Assembly (NCBI RefSeq): GCF_000015645.1
Contig: NC_008816.1
Span: 1,426,001-1,490,000 of the forward strand
Direction of reading: 5' to 3'
Source of the DNA: Prochlorococcus marinus str. AS9601
GTDB lineage: Bacteria; Cyanobacteriota; Cyanobacteriia; PCC-6307; Cyanobiaceae
Length of the DNA: 64,000 bases
Shown here: positions 56,389 through 64,000 of the stretch, in pieces
Position numbering within the stretch: the stretch's first letter is position 1
Layout of the letters: the number at the start of each line of letters is the position of its first letter
The notes under the pieces: model-generated
Told to the model about the DNA's origin: nothing
Seen by the model: the letters and a program-made list of their open reading frames with translations, nothing else
Database searches by the model: none
Made by a program: the position numbers and the translations under genes

Positions 56389-57483
56389 TTAATTCACTTC
56401 GTTATTAAAATCTTCCATCATTCTTTTTTGTTCTTGCGCTATGCATGCATCAATTACTTCATCTAATTGACCAGCAAGAATTGGCTCAAGTGAAAAATTG
56501 GAACCTAATCTATGATCAGTTGTCCTATTATCTTTAAAATTATAAGTTCTAATTTTTTCACTCCTATCGCCTGTCCCAACCTGAGAAAGCCTTTGTGATC
56601 TCTCTTTTGCATTAGCTTCTTTTAATTGAATTTCATATAATTTAGCTCTTAAAATTTCCATCGCTCGTTCACGATTTTGCAATTGTGATCTCTCCTGAGT
56701 ACAAAAAACTCTTATTCCTGTAGGCTTGTGGAGAAGATCAATAGCCGTCTCTACCTTATTAACATTTTGTCCCCCTGCTCCTCCTGATCTCGCGGTACCA
56801 ACCTCTAGATCAATCGGATCAATCTTAACCTCAACAGGATCAGCCTCAGGCATAACTGCCACTGTAGCTGTAGAGGTGTGAACTCTACCTTGGGATTCAG
56901 TAGCTGGAACTCTTTGGACTCTATGTACACCAGCCTCAAATTTAAGCTGACTGTATACAGAATCACCCTTAACGGATATAACTAACTCCTTAAATCCACC
57001 CATATCGGACTCGGAAGCACTAACAGGTTTTACAGACCATCCAATTTTTTGTCCATATCTCTCATACATTCTTGCTAAATCACCAGCCCAAATACAAGCC
57101 TCATTACCTCCAGCACCAGCTCTGATTTCTAACATTACACTTCTTTCATCTCTAGGATCTTTTGGTAATAAGGCGATAGTGGTTTTTTGAATCAGTTCAT
57201 TCTTAATTTCCTCTAGATTTATTAACTCCTCGTTTATCAAAGATTCCATTTCTTTATCATTTCTATTCTCTTTTAGTAGATTTTTTGAATCTTCGATTTC
57301 TTTATCAGTATCAAGCAACTTATTAAAATCAATAACCAATGGTTCCAATTTTGACCTTTCTCTTGCTATTGATTCTAATTTTTTGGGATCATTAGCTATA
57401 TCAGGATCTGCAAGCTGAACCTCCAAATTTTCAAAACTTTCTGAAGCAGTTTTCAACCTTGCAATTAATGTTGAGTATTCCAA
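56389..57483 (-). CDS. prfA: Peptide chain release factor 1
   Basis: A 364-residue RF1 that recognises UAA/UAG stop codons. The PAT anticodon-like tripeptide lies in [16 protein letters not shown] and the catalytic GGQ in [16 protein letters not shown]. Length is typical. It ends the minus-strand ribosomal cluster, 28 bp after rpmE. Confidence 0.98.
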
Positions 57484-57511
57484 TTGAAATTTTGCTTAAT
57501 TTTTGGAAAAT

Positions 57512-57772
57512 CTATTTTTTAGAATCTTTTTCTTCTTTTTGCTCTTTTGATGTGGCTGAATTAGCTGAACCCATTCCATATTTTTTCATAAACCTGTCAA
57601 CCCTTCCTTCTGTATCAAGAATTTTCTGGGTTCCAGTGAAGAAGGGATGATTACCACTCCATACGTCAACATGTAATTCAGGCTGAGTTGAGCCAGTAGT
57701 CATTACAACTTCTCCATTACAAATAACTTTTGCATCTGGATACCATTTTGGGTGTATTTCTGATTTTGGCAT
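57512..57772 (-). CDS. rpmE: 50S ribosomal protein L31
   Basis: An 86-residue L31 (MPKSEIHPKWYPDAKVICNG, then VDVWSGNHPFFTGTQKILDTEGRVDRF). The zinc-binding cysteine pairs of the Zn-type are missing (one cysteine only), so this is the non-zinc form. The C-terminal acidic/lysine tail is species-specific. It follows rpsI by 14 bp. Confidence 0.95.
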   Translation of the reverse strand: MPKSEIHPKWYPDAKVICNGEVVMTTGSTQPELHVDVWSGNHPFFTGTQKILDTEGRVDRFMKKYGMGSANSATSKEQKEEKDSKK

Positions 57773-57786
57773 AATTTAGATTTCCT

Positions 57787-58197
57787 TTAACGTTTAGAGA
57801 ATTGAGGGGCTTTTCTTGCTTTTTTAAGACCATATTTTCTTCTTTCTTTAGCTCTAGGATCTCTACTGAGATGACCTTCAGTTTTAAGCGGCTTCCTATT
57901 GTCTGGAGATAATTCACAAAGTGCTCTTGCTGCTCCTTGCTTGATAGCGTCTGCTTGACCAGTCAATCCACCACCGAAAACATTTACCAGAATATCATAA
58001 GAATTTTCAAGACCTAATGTTTGCAAAGGTGCTTTTATTGAATTTAAATGTAGAGGATTAAAGTTTAAGTAATCATCTCCAGAACGACCATTAATTTTTA
58101 TTAGTCCATTGCCTGGAATCAAGCGCACTCTAGCTACTGAAGTTTTTCTTCTTCCAGTTCCCCAATACACAGCTTTGTTTTTTATTTGACTATTCAT
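57787..58197 (-). CDS. rpsI: 30S ribosomal protein S9
   Basis: A 136-residue S9 ([21 protein letters not shown]) ending [15 protein letters not shown], the C-terminal tail that reaches the P-site t[25 protein letters not shown] is the conserved centre. It is 9 bp after rplM, the usual L13-S9 pair. Confidence 0.98.
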   Translation of the reverse strand: MNSQIKNKAVYWGTGRRKTSVARVRLIPGNGLIKINGRSGDDYLNFNPLHLNSIKAPLQTLGLENSYDILVNVFGGGLTGQADAIKQGAARALCELSPDNRKPLKTEGHLSRDPRAKERRKYGLKKARKAPQFSKR

Positions 58198-58206
58198 TTT
58201 GATAAA

Positions 58207-58638
58207 TTAACTATTTAATAATACAGGATTCTGAGCAGCATGCGGATGATCAGCACCTTTATAAACTTTTAGTTTTTTAAATTGCTGTCTTCCTAAAGAG
58301 TTATGTGGCAGCATACCCTTAACAGCTTGCTCGATGATTCTTTCAGGAATTCTCTCTTGCAGAGACTCAAATTTTTCAATTTTCATTCCACCTGGTCTGC
58401 CGGAATGTCTTCTATACAACTTTTGTGATGCTTTTTTACCTGTTACCTCAACTTTTTCGGCATTTACTACGATGACAAAATCTCCGGTATCTAAATGAGG
58501 AGTATATGTTGGTTTATTCTTACCTCTTAAAACAGTTGCAATTTCTGTAGCAAGTCTCCCAAGTGTCTTATCTTTTGCATCAACTAAAAACCAATTTCTT
58601 TCAATGGTCTCTAAAGATGGAGTAATTGTTTTATTCAT
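58207..58638 (-). CDS. rplM: 50S ribosomal protein L13
   Basis: A 143-residue L13 with [49 protein letters not shown] and [15 protein letters not shown], all family features. Upstream 116 bp of non-coding DNA separates it from truA and may carry a separate promoter. Confidence 0.98.
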
Positions 58639-58754
58639 TTACCAAACTTATGCAAATAAATTTAAAGTTAGTTCTAAATTCTACCTTATTAGAGGAATAA
58701 TAAACAACATTTTCCAATGATTTTCACAAAAAATTTGCTCAATTAAAATTTATT

Positions 58755-59561
58755 TTAAGAAAAACCTTCAATTAAAAATATAGGAAAAAAATCGTTGTTT
58801 TTAATCTTTTTAAAAACATTTTCTTCATAAACAGCATTTACAAAACATAACCCCTTGGCTGGAGCAGATTCCTTTACATCATTTTTCTTTTTGTTTACCC
58901 ATCTATCTGTAAAAATTTCTGGCGATATTTTTTTTTCTCCGACTAAAACTAGTTGACCAACAATTAAACGAACCATTCCATATAGAAAACCAGTAGCTTT
59001 AATATCAACTAAAATCAAATCCTCTACTCTTTTAACATCTATATTTTTTATTTTTGTAATAGAATTTTGCCTGTTACTTCCACTTTTCTGAAAAGCAAAA
59101 AAATCATGCTCACCTTCCATTTTCTTGGATGCATTTAACATTAAAACTTCATCTAATACTTTTTGATATCTATGCCATGACCAATTGTTAATAAACAAGT
59201 TAGGGAATTTACTGTTATTAATGACATACCGATAATGTCTATAACTTGCTGAATAGCATGCATGCCAACTATCTTTAACCTCAACTGATTCCAAAATCCT
59301 AATTGTTGAGGGTAAAAGACTATTTAAGACATCAGAATAACTATTTCCTGGAATAACACAATCAATATCAAAATGTATAACTTGACCTGATGCATGCACC
59401 CCGGCATCAGTCCTACCTGCAGCAAAAGTCTTAACTGTATGATTTGTAATCTTTAAGAGAGCTTTATCTAAAATTTCTTGAATAGTATTTGCATTTTTTT
59501 GTTTTTGCCAGCCTGAATAATGAGATCCATCATATTGGACTAGTAAAGCTACCCTTTTCAA
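58755..59561 (-). CDS. truA: tRNA pseudouridine synthase A
   Basis: A 268-residue TruA that modifies positions 38-40 of tRNA anticodon stems. The catalytic aspartate is in FAAGRTDAGVHASGQVIHFD; WHACYSASYRHYRYVI and GTFLY-like GFLYGMVRLIVGQLV follow. It lies between rplQ and rplM, the common cyanobacterial position. Length is typical. Confidence 0.95.
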   Translation of the reverse strand: MKRVALLVQYDGSHYSGWQKQKNANTIQEILDKALLKITNHTVKTFAAGRTDAGVHASGQVIHFDIDCVIPGNSYSDVLNSLLPSTIRILESVEVKDSWHACYSASYRHYRYVINNSKFPNLFINNWSWHRYQKVLDEVLMLNASKKMEGEHDFFAFQKSGSNRQNSITKIKNIDVKRVEDLILVDIKATGFLYGMVRLIVGQLVLVGEKKISPEIFTDRWVNKKKNDVKESAPAKGLCFVNAVYEENVFKKIKNNDFFPIFLIEGFS

Positions 59562-59598
59562 AAGTTATTTTCTAGTAAAAGCGGTCTTAATAACTTAA

Positions 59599-59949
59599 TT
59601 AAACAAGCTCTATTATGGCCATCTGAGCGTTATCTCCTTTTCTTGATACGGTTCTGACTATGCGAGTATAACCACCTTCCCTGTCTCCATATCTTTCCTT
59701 TGCTTTCTCAAATAATGAATGAACTAATTTCTTATCATAAATATATCCAATAGCTCTTCTCCTAGAAGCCAAACTTCCCTCTTTAGCGAGTGAAATCATT
59801 CTTTCAGCTTCATTTCTTAAAGCTTTTGCCCTAGCTTTTGTTGTTGTTACTCTACCTTCCCTAATTAATTGAGTAGTTAAACCTCTAAGAAGTGCTTTTC
59901 TCTGGTCAGCAGGTTTACTTAATAATGGAATTCTAAGTTGGTGTCTCAT
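59599..59949 (-). CDS. rplQ: 50S ribosomal protein L17
   Basis: A 116-residue L17 ([24 protein letters not shown], ending [12 protein letters not shown]). It lies 14 bp after rpoA, as in most bacteria. The opening MRH-L is near invariant in the family. Confidence 0.98.
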
Positions 59950-59963
59950 AATCTTAAAAATTG

Positions 59964-60902
59964 TTAAACAGATGTTCTGCTTTGTGGAATAGAAATGCCG
60001 ATGCGCTCAAGAGCCTCAATAACCTCATCTGCAGATTTAGAGCCAAAGTTCTTAATTTCTAGAAGATCTTCATAGCTGAAGCCCATTAAATCAGAAACTG
60101 AGTTAACTTGCGCCCTTTTCAAACAATTATATGCTCTAACGGACAAGTTTAGTTCCTCAAGGGGGATTTGAGCTTCAGGAGATGGTTCGGGTTCTTCAGG
60201 AATTTCCTCAACCATTGTGACAGTAGCAAGAGGTTGAAAGAGTTCTATTAACTGATTTGCAGCTTCAGCAATAGCATCGTCAGGACTTGTTGAGCCATCT
60301 GTAACTACTTCCATTTTTAATCTTTCTCTTCCTGTTGCGCCCTCTGCTACAGCAGTTTCATCAATCGTAAAATTTACCCTCTTCACTGGCATAAATACTG
60401 CATCTATTTGAAGTAAATCAATAGCAGTTGTCTCTTCACTCTTACGGTCGACTGGTCTATATCCAACACCCCTTTCAACATGGATTTCCAACTCTAAGTT
60501 ATGCCCCTCCTGAATTGTTGCGATCGGTTTTTCGCCATCAACAATTTCAACTTGAGAGGAGAATTGAATATCATTCGCCTTCACCTCCATTGGACCGCTC
60601 GCCACTAATCTGCCGATTTCGAGCTCTGGATTAGAACTATTTATTGATAGTTGCTTGCAATTCAGAAGAATATCTAAAACGTCTTCTCTAACTCCAGGGA
60701 TAGTGGCATATTCATGATTAATTCCTGCTATTCTTACTGCTGTAACTGCACTCCCTTCAAGTCCTCCCATAAGGACTCTTCTAAGAGAATTACCCAAAGT
60801 TGTAGCTTGCCCCCTTTCAAGAGGACCAATTAAAAAAGTTCCTGTTTGGGAGCGATCATCTGCTATTTGATGGTCGATTCTGTCAATCTGGTATTGCAAC
60901 AC
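59964..60902 (-). CDS. rpoA: RNA polymerase alpha subunit
   Basis: The frame extends upstream into rpsK, but the family start is the GTG at 60902 ([19 protein letters not shown]), giving 312 residues, the length known in cyanobacteria. The N-terminal dimer domain has [26 protein letters not shown]. The C-terminal domain (about 240-300, [35 protein letters not shown]) contacts promoters and activators. It follows rpsK by 49 bp. Confidence 0.96.
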
Positions 60903-60951
60903 GGAAAATAATGAGGTTAAGAGTTTTTTTGGGGTTGAGAATGGTTCAAAC

Positions 60952-61344
60952 CTAAACGCGTCTGCGTTTAGGTCTTCTACATCCATTATGAGGTAATGGA
61001 GTTACATCTCTTATTAGAGTTATTTCTAATCCGGCCACTTGTAAAGCTCTTATGGCCGTTTCCCTACCTGCGCCAGGCCCTCTAACTAGTACTTCTATTT
61101 GTCTCATACCTTGATCAAGAGCTCTTCTAGCTGCAGCTTCAGCAGCTGTTTGAGCGGCAAATGGCGTACCTTTGCGAGCGCCTTTAAATCCACTTGCGCC
61201 AGCAGAAGACCAAGAAATTACATGACCTGAGGTGTCAGTAATTGAGACGATAGTATTATTAAATGTGCTTTGGATATGTACCACACCATTAGGTACATTT
61301 CGTTTAGATTTCTTTGAACCTGTTTTTTTTACTGTAGCTGCCAT
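60952..61344 (-). CDS. rpsK: 30S ribosomal protein S11
   Basis: A 130-residue S11 ([57 protein letters not shown] at the end). It lies in the usual S13-S11-alpha order; the gap to rpsM is 44 bp. Confidence 0.98.
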   Translation of the reverse strand: MAATVKKTGSKKSKRNVPNGVVHIQSTFNNTIVSITDTSGHVISWSSAGASGFKGARKGTPFAAQTAAEAAARRALDQGMRQIEVLVRGPGAGRETAIRALQVAGLEITLIRDVTPLPHNGCRRPKRRRV

Positions 61345-61388
61345 GATCTTTTAATTTAATACTTCATTTTGTAGATAGATTTAGTTAA

Positions 61389-61754
61389 TTATTTTTTTCT
61401 TCCAGCAACTGTTTTTCTAGAACCACGTCTTGTTCTTGCATTAGTTCTAGTTCTTTGACCTCTTACTGGAAGACTCATTCTATGTCTTCTTCCTCTGACA
61501 CACCCTATATCTTGCAGACGTTTCAAAGCCATCCCCTCTTTTCTTCTCAAATCTCCCTCTAAAGTAAATTCCTCTGTGGCACCTCGAAGTTTTTGTACGT
61601 CACCATCTGAAAGGTCTTTGACACGAGTATCTGGGTTTACACCCGTATTAGCAAGAATTAGCTTAGATCTCGTTAAACCAATTCCATAGACATATGTTAG
61701 TGCAATTTCAACTCGCTTTTCGCGAGGTATGTCAATTCCTGCAATCCTGGCCAC
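61389..61754 (-). CDS. rpsM: 30S ribosomal protein S13
   Basis: A 121-residue S13 ([46 protein letters not shown]). It reaches the P-site tRNA and contacts L5. It follows rpmJ by 41 bp. Nothing unusual. Confidence 0.98.
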   Translation of the reverse strand: MARIAGIDIPREKRVEIALTYVYGIGLTRSKLILANTGVNPDTRVKDLSDGDVQKLRGATEEFTLEGDLRRKEGMALKRLQDIGCVRGRRHRMSLPVRGQRTRTNARTRRGSRKTVAGRKK

Positions 61755-61795
61755 GTGTTTTGAATAAGTAAAAGTTTGAATTTAAGGGTTTAAAT

Positions 61796-61912
61796 TTAAC
61801 CCTGACGCTGTTTATTGCGAGGTCTTTTCTTGTTAATAACATAGATTTTACCTCTTCTCCTCACGATCTGATCGTCAGGACTAATTTTTTTGACTGAAGA
61901 TCTGACCTTCAT
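61796..61912 (-). CDS. rpmJ: 50S ribosomal protein L36 (cysteine-free form)
   Basis: A 38-residue frame from ATG 61912 to TAA 61796. It reads [20 protein letters not shown] followed by [18 protein letters not shown]. The ends MKVR-SVKKI and N/KHKQRQG are L36 signatures. The four zinc ligands (Cys-Cys-Cys-His) are absent, so this is the zinc-independent type. It sits at the expected place between adk and rpsM. Confidence 0.93.
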   Translation of the reverse strand: MKVRSSVKKISPDDQIVRRRGKIYVINKKRPRNKQRQG

Positions 61913-61957
61913 AGGGGTTTAACAATTAAAACGTTAATACTATATTCTACATCATCA

Positions 61958-62506
61958 TCAAGCCATTTTTTGTTTGATATCAGAGGAAATGGTTTTTAAA
62001 TCTCTATCAGCATTAATATATTCTAACAATGAAAGATCTTTAAAATATTGAATCAATGGTTCAGTAGTTTTTTTATAAATATCAACTCTTGTTCTAATTG
62101 TTTCTTCTGTATCATCTTTTCTCCCCCTTAAAAGCAAACGTTCAATTAGCACTTCTTCTGGAATATCTAAATAAAAGACTACTTCTAAAGGTTGATTTAT
62201 TTCAGATAAGACTTCATTCAATGAATCTGCTTGAGATAAATTTCTTGGGTAACCATCTAGAATCCAACCGATATTATCCTTAACTAAATTTTGTCTTACT
62301 ATCTTTAATACGAGCTCATCACTAACTAGTTCCCCGCGATTCATAATATCTTTTACCTGGATACCAAGGTTAGTATTCATTTCGATTTCTTTTCTTAATA
62401 ATTCACCAGTAGAAAGATGTAAGTAAGAAGTAGTTTGACTCAACAATTCCGCTTGAGTCCCTTTCCCTGCTCCAGGAGCTCCTAAAAATAGTAGATGCTT
62501 CTTCAT
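61958..62506 (-). CDS. adk: Adenylate kinase
   Basis: A 182-residue short-form kinase (AMP + ATP to 2 ADP). P-loop [17 protein letters not shown]-binding [11 protein letters not shown] and DGYPRNLSQ, and a reduced LID ([14 protein letters not shown]) without zinc ligands. The ATG overlaps the secY stop by one base (TAATG), so the pair is translationally coupled. Confidence 0.97.
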   Translation of the reverse strand: MKKHLLFLGAPGAGKGTQAELLSQTTSYLHLSTGELLRKEIEMNTNLGIQVKDIMNRGELVSDELVLKIVRQNLVKDNIGWILDGYPRNLSQADSLNEVLSEINQPLEVVFYLDIPEEVLIERLLLRGRKDDTEETIRTRVDIYKKTTEPLIQYFKDLSLLEYINADRDLKTISSDIKQKMA

Positions 62507-63825
62507 TAATTGTTAATTAGTCCCTCATACCTTTGTGAAATAACATAAGTTTGAATTTGCTTAGCAGTATCTATAGCGACACCCACAAGAATTAGCAAAG
62601 AAGTTGCTCCTAAACCTTGAAAGGTCTGAACATTTGTAGCTCTTTCTACTGCTGCTGGGATTATTGCTACCGAACCCAGAAACAATCCTCCCAATAATGT
62701 CAACCTATTTTGTATACCTGAAAGGTAATTTGCTGTATTAGTTCCTGGTCTAACTCCTGGTATCGCTACTCCTCCTTTCTTTAAATTTGAAGCTACATCA
62801 ACAGGATTGATAGTAAGAGATGCATAAAAATACGAGAACCCCAAAATCAAGGAGAAGAATGTAAGAGCATATGGCCATGGATTAGAAGATCCTGGATTTA
62901 AACTACTTGCTAACTTGATTAAGACTGGATTGCCCGTAACATTTGCAATAGTTATAGGTAAAAAGATTAAAGCAGATGCAAATATAATAGGCATTACTCC
63001 TCCTGCATTTAATTTCAAAGGTAAATAACTTTGCCTTGTAGGAAGTAGTGTTGTATTTCCTATCTGCCTTTTTGCACTAACAATAGGAATGCGTCTTGCT
63101 CCCTCTTGAACAAAAATTATCCCAACAATTGTCAGTAAAAATACTCCAAGTAAAACTGCTATACCTAAAACATCTCCTCTATCGCCAGTTTGAGCTTTTT
63201 CAATGGTTGAACTTAGAGCCTTAGGTAAAGTCGAAACAATATTCAAAAAAATCACCAGTGAAGCACCTTGACCTATCCCTTTCTCCGTAATAATTTCACT
63301 AAACCACATTACTAACATTGAACCAGTAACTAAGGCAATGGAGGTTTGTAAAACAAATGTGGTTTCACTTATCCCCTCGATAGCATATTGTCTAAGAATT
63401 AAGGAAAAAATTATACTTTGTAAAAAACCCCATCCTAAAGAAACATATCTAGTTATTTGAGCAATTTTTCTTCTTCCTGCTTCTCCTTCATTTTTTTGCA
63501 AATCTTCAAGAAAAGGCAATGAAGCTGTGAGAAGCTGAATAATAATTGATGCGTTAATAAAGGGTAGTATGCCTAATGCGAATATTCCTAAGGTTGAAAT
63601 TCCTCCTCCTGTAAAAATATCTAAAAAACCTATTAATTGCCCTCCTTGATCTATAAAACTTTTAAAAGCGACCCTATCAATACTAGGCATAGGGATATAT
63701 ATACCAAGTCTTACTAAAAGCAGAAGGCCTAAAGTAGTTAAAACTCTACTCCTTAACTCTTTATTTAAAAATAATTGGGAAAGTATTTCAGAAGCGCTAG
63801 GATTTCTACTTTTGTTGACAAACAT
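62506..63825 (-). CDS. secY: Protein translocase subunit SecY
   Basis: A 439-residue channel protein with ten membrane helices (for example [29 protein letters not shown] and the last [25 protein letters not shown]). It follows rplO by 29 bp in the ribosomal cluster, its conserved position. It forms the export channel for plasma and thylakoid membranes. Confidence 0.98.
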   Translation of the reverse strand: MFVNKSRNPSASEILSQLFLNKELRSRVLTTLGLLLLVRLGIYIPMPSIDRVAFKSFIDQGGQLIGFLDIFTGGGISTLGIFALGILPFINASIIIQLLTASLPFLEDLQKNEGEAGRRKIAQITRYVSLGWGFLQSIIFSLILRQYAIEGISETTFVLQTSIALVTGSMLVMWFSEIITEKGIGQGASLVIFLNIVSTLPKALSSTIEKAQTGDRGDVLGIAVLLGVFLLTIVGIIFVQEGARRIPIVSAKRQIGNTTLLPTRQSYLPLKLNAGGVMPIIFASALIFLPITIANVTGNPVLIKLASSLNPGSSNPWPYALTFFSLILGFSYFYASLTINPVDVASNLKKGGVAIPGVRPGTNTANYLSGIQNRLTLLGGLFLGSVAIIPAAVERATNVQTFQGLGATSLLILVGVAIDTAKQIQTYVISQRYEGLINN

Positions 63826-63854
63826 TTTAAAGCTTACCTAAATTTTTACTAAAT

Positions 63855-64000
63855 TTATTTATTATTTATAAGCTCGCAGGATCCGCCTGCGTCCTCAATT
63901 TTTTGTTTTGCAACTTTTGTAAATGAATGAGCTTGGACTTTTAGCTTTACATTAATTTTTCCATTACCAAGGATTTTTAAAGGAAATTTTGGTTTGAAAA
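63855..64000 (-). CDS. rplO: 50S ribosomal protein L15, C-terminal end only
   Basis: The 47 C-terminal residues are visible before the window edge: [20 protein letters not shown] then [20 protein letters not shown] and ELINNK, stop at 63855. ILG-G-...VKAHxFSxxAxxKIExAGG is the L15 C-terminal signature. The remainder lies outside the window. Confidence 0.93.
   Translation of the reverse strand, partial: FKPKFPLKILGNGKINVKLKVQAHSFTKVAKQKIEDAGGSCELINNK

Noticed and set aside
59964-60986. Longer RpoA start at 60986
   Set aside because: It would overlap rpsK and add 28 non-conserved residues; the GTG at 60902 gives the family-standard protein.

Overview
The window looks like chromosome from a high-light-adapted Prochlorococcus (cyanobacterium). 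The evidence is very AT-rich DNA, split RNA polymerase genes rpoC1/rpoC2, psaA-psaB and psaI-psaL photosystem I genes, a ferredoxin-type glutamate synthase, a cobJ gene fused to a CbiG-like domain, an LL-diaminopimelate aminotransferase route to lysine, and short intergenic spacers. The exact clade or strain cannot be fixed from reading alone.

Layout. 1-7490 (minus): rpoB-rpoC1-rpoC2 (rpoC2 cut by the window edge). 7.7-12.1 kb: tatD, rpsT, hisD (plus), rpiA and a DegP/HtrA-type protease. 12.3-17.9 kb (plus): rimP-nusA-ylxR-infB, where infB carries a 108-bp tandem repeat. 17.9-20.2 kb: a DUF3493 gene, tRNA-Thr(CGT), a broken glycosyltransferase just behind that tRNA, and a B12-binding radical SAM gene. 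20.2-27.5 kb: clpS, dapL, rne-rnhB, a DUF1997 gene, pheA, an MPBQ/MSBQ-type methyltransferase and a Lon N-domain protein. 27.5-32.2 kb (minus): rpsL-rpsG-fusA-tufA-rpsJ. 32.4-38.2 kb: ferredoxin glutamate synthase, a YciI-like protein and lipA. 38.3-41.1 kb is accessory-looking: a serine-recombinase-like protein with a degraded active site, a 70-residue partner, a penicillin-recognising serine hydrolase and an NlpC/P60 peptidase. 41.1-48 kb (minus except one small gene): psaI-psaL, a GT2 glycosyltransferase, psaA-psaB with a clear terminator. 48.3-51 kb: cobJ and a HAD hydrolase. 51.0-54.5 kb is a small island next to tRNA-Ser(GCT). 54.6-64 kb: alr, an HNH nuclease, then the distal ribosomal-protein cluster rplO-secY-adk-rpmJ-rpsM-rpsK-rpoA-rplQ-truA-rplM-rpsI-rpmE-prfA (minus).

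Most of the window is core housekeeping. The most interesting part is the 3.4-kb island abutting tRNA-Ser. It is a tightly packed four-gene cassette: an arylsulfotransferase-like beta-propeller, two small membrane proteins (one with a YIGPG motif) and a PAPS-type sulfotransferase. It is bracketed on both sides by direct copies of TACCCACCA. The left bracket also has two other helically phased short repeats and a degenerate copy of the tRNA end. This is the arrangement expected of an integrated element whose integrase arm sites remain although no integrase gene is present. A second unusual locus is the recombinase-like gene whose catalytic serine is a threonine; it keeps a helix-turn-helix and lies about 50 bp behind a perfect 18-bp palindrome, which suggests a domesticated DNA-binding regulator.
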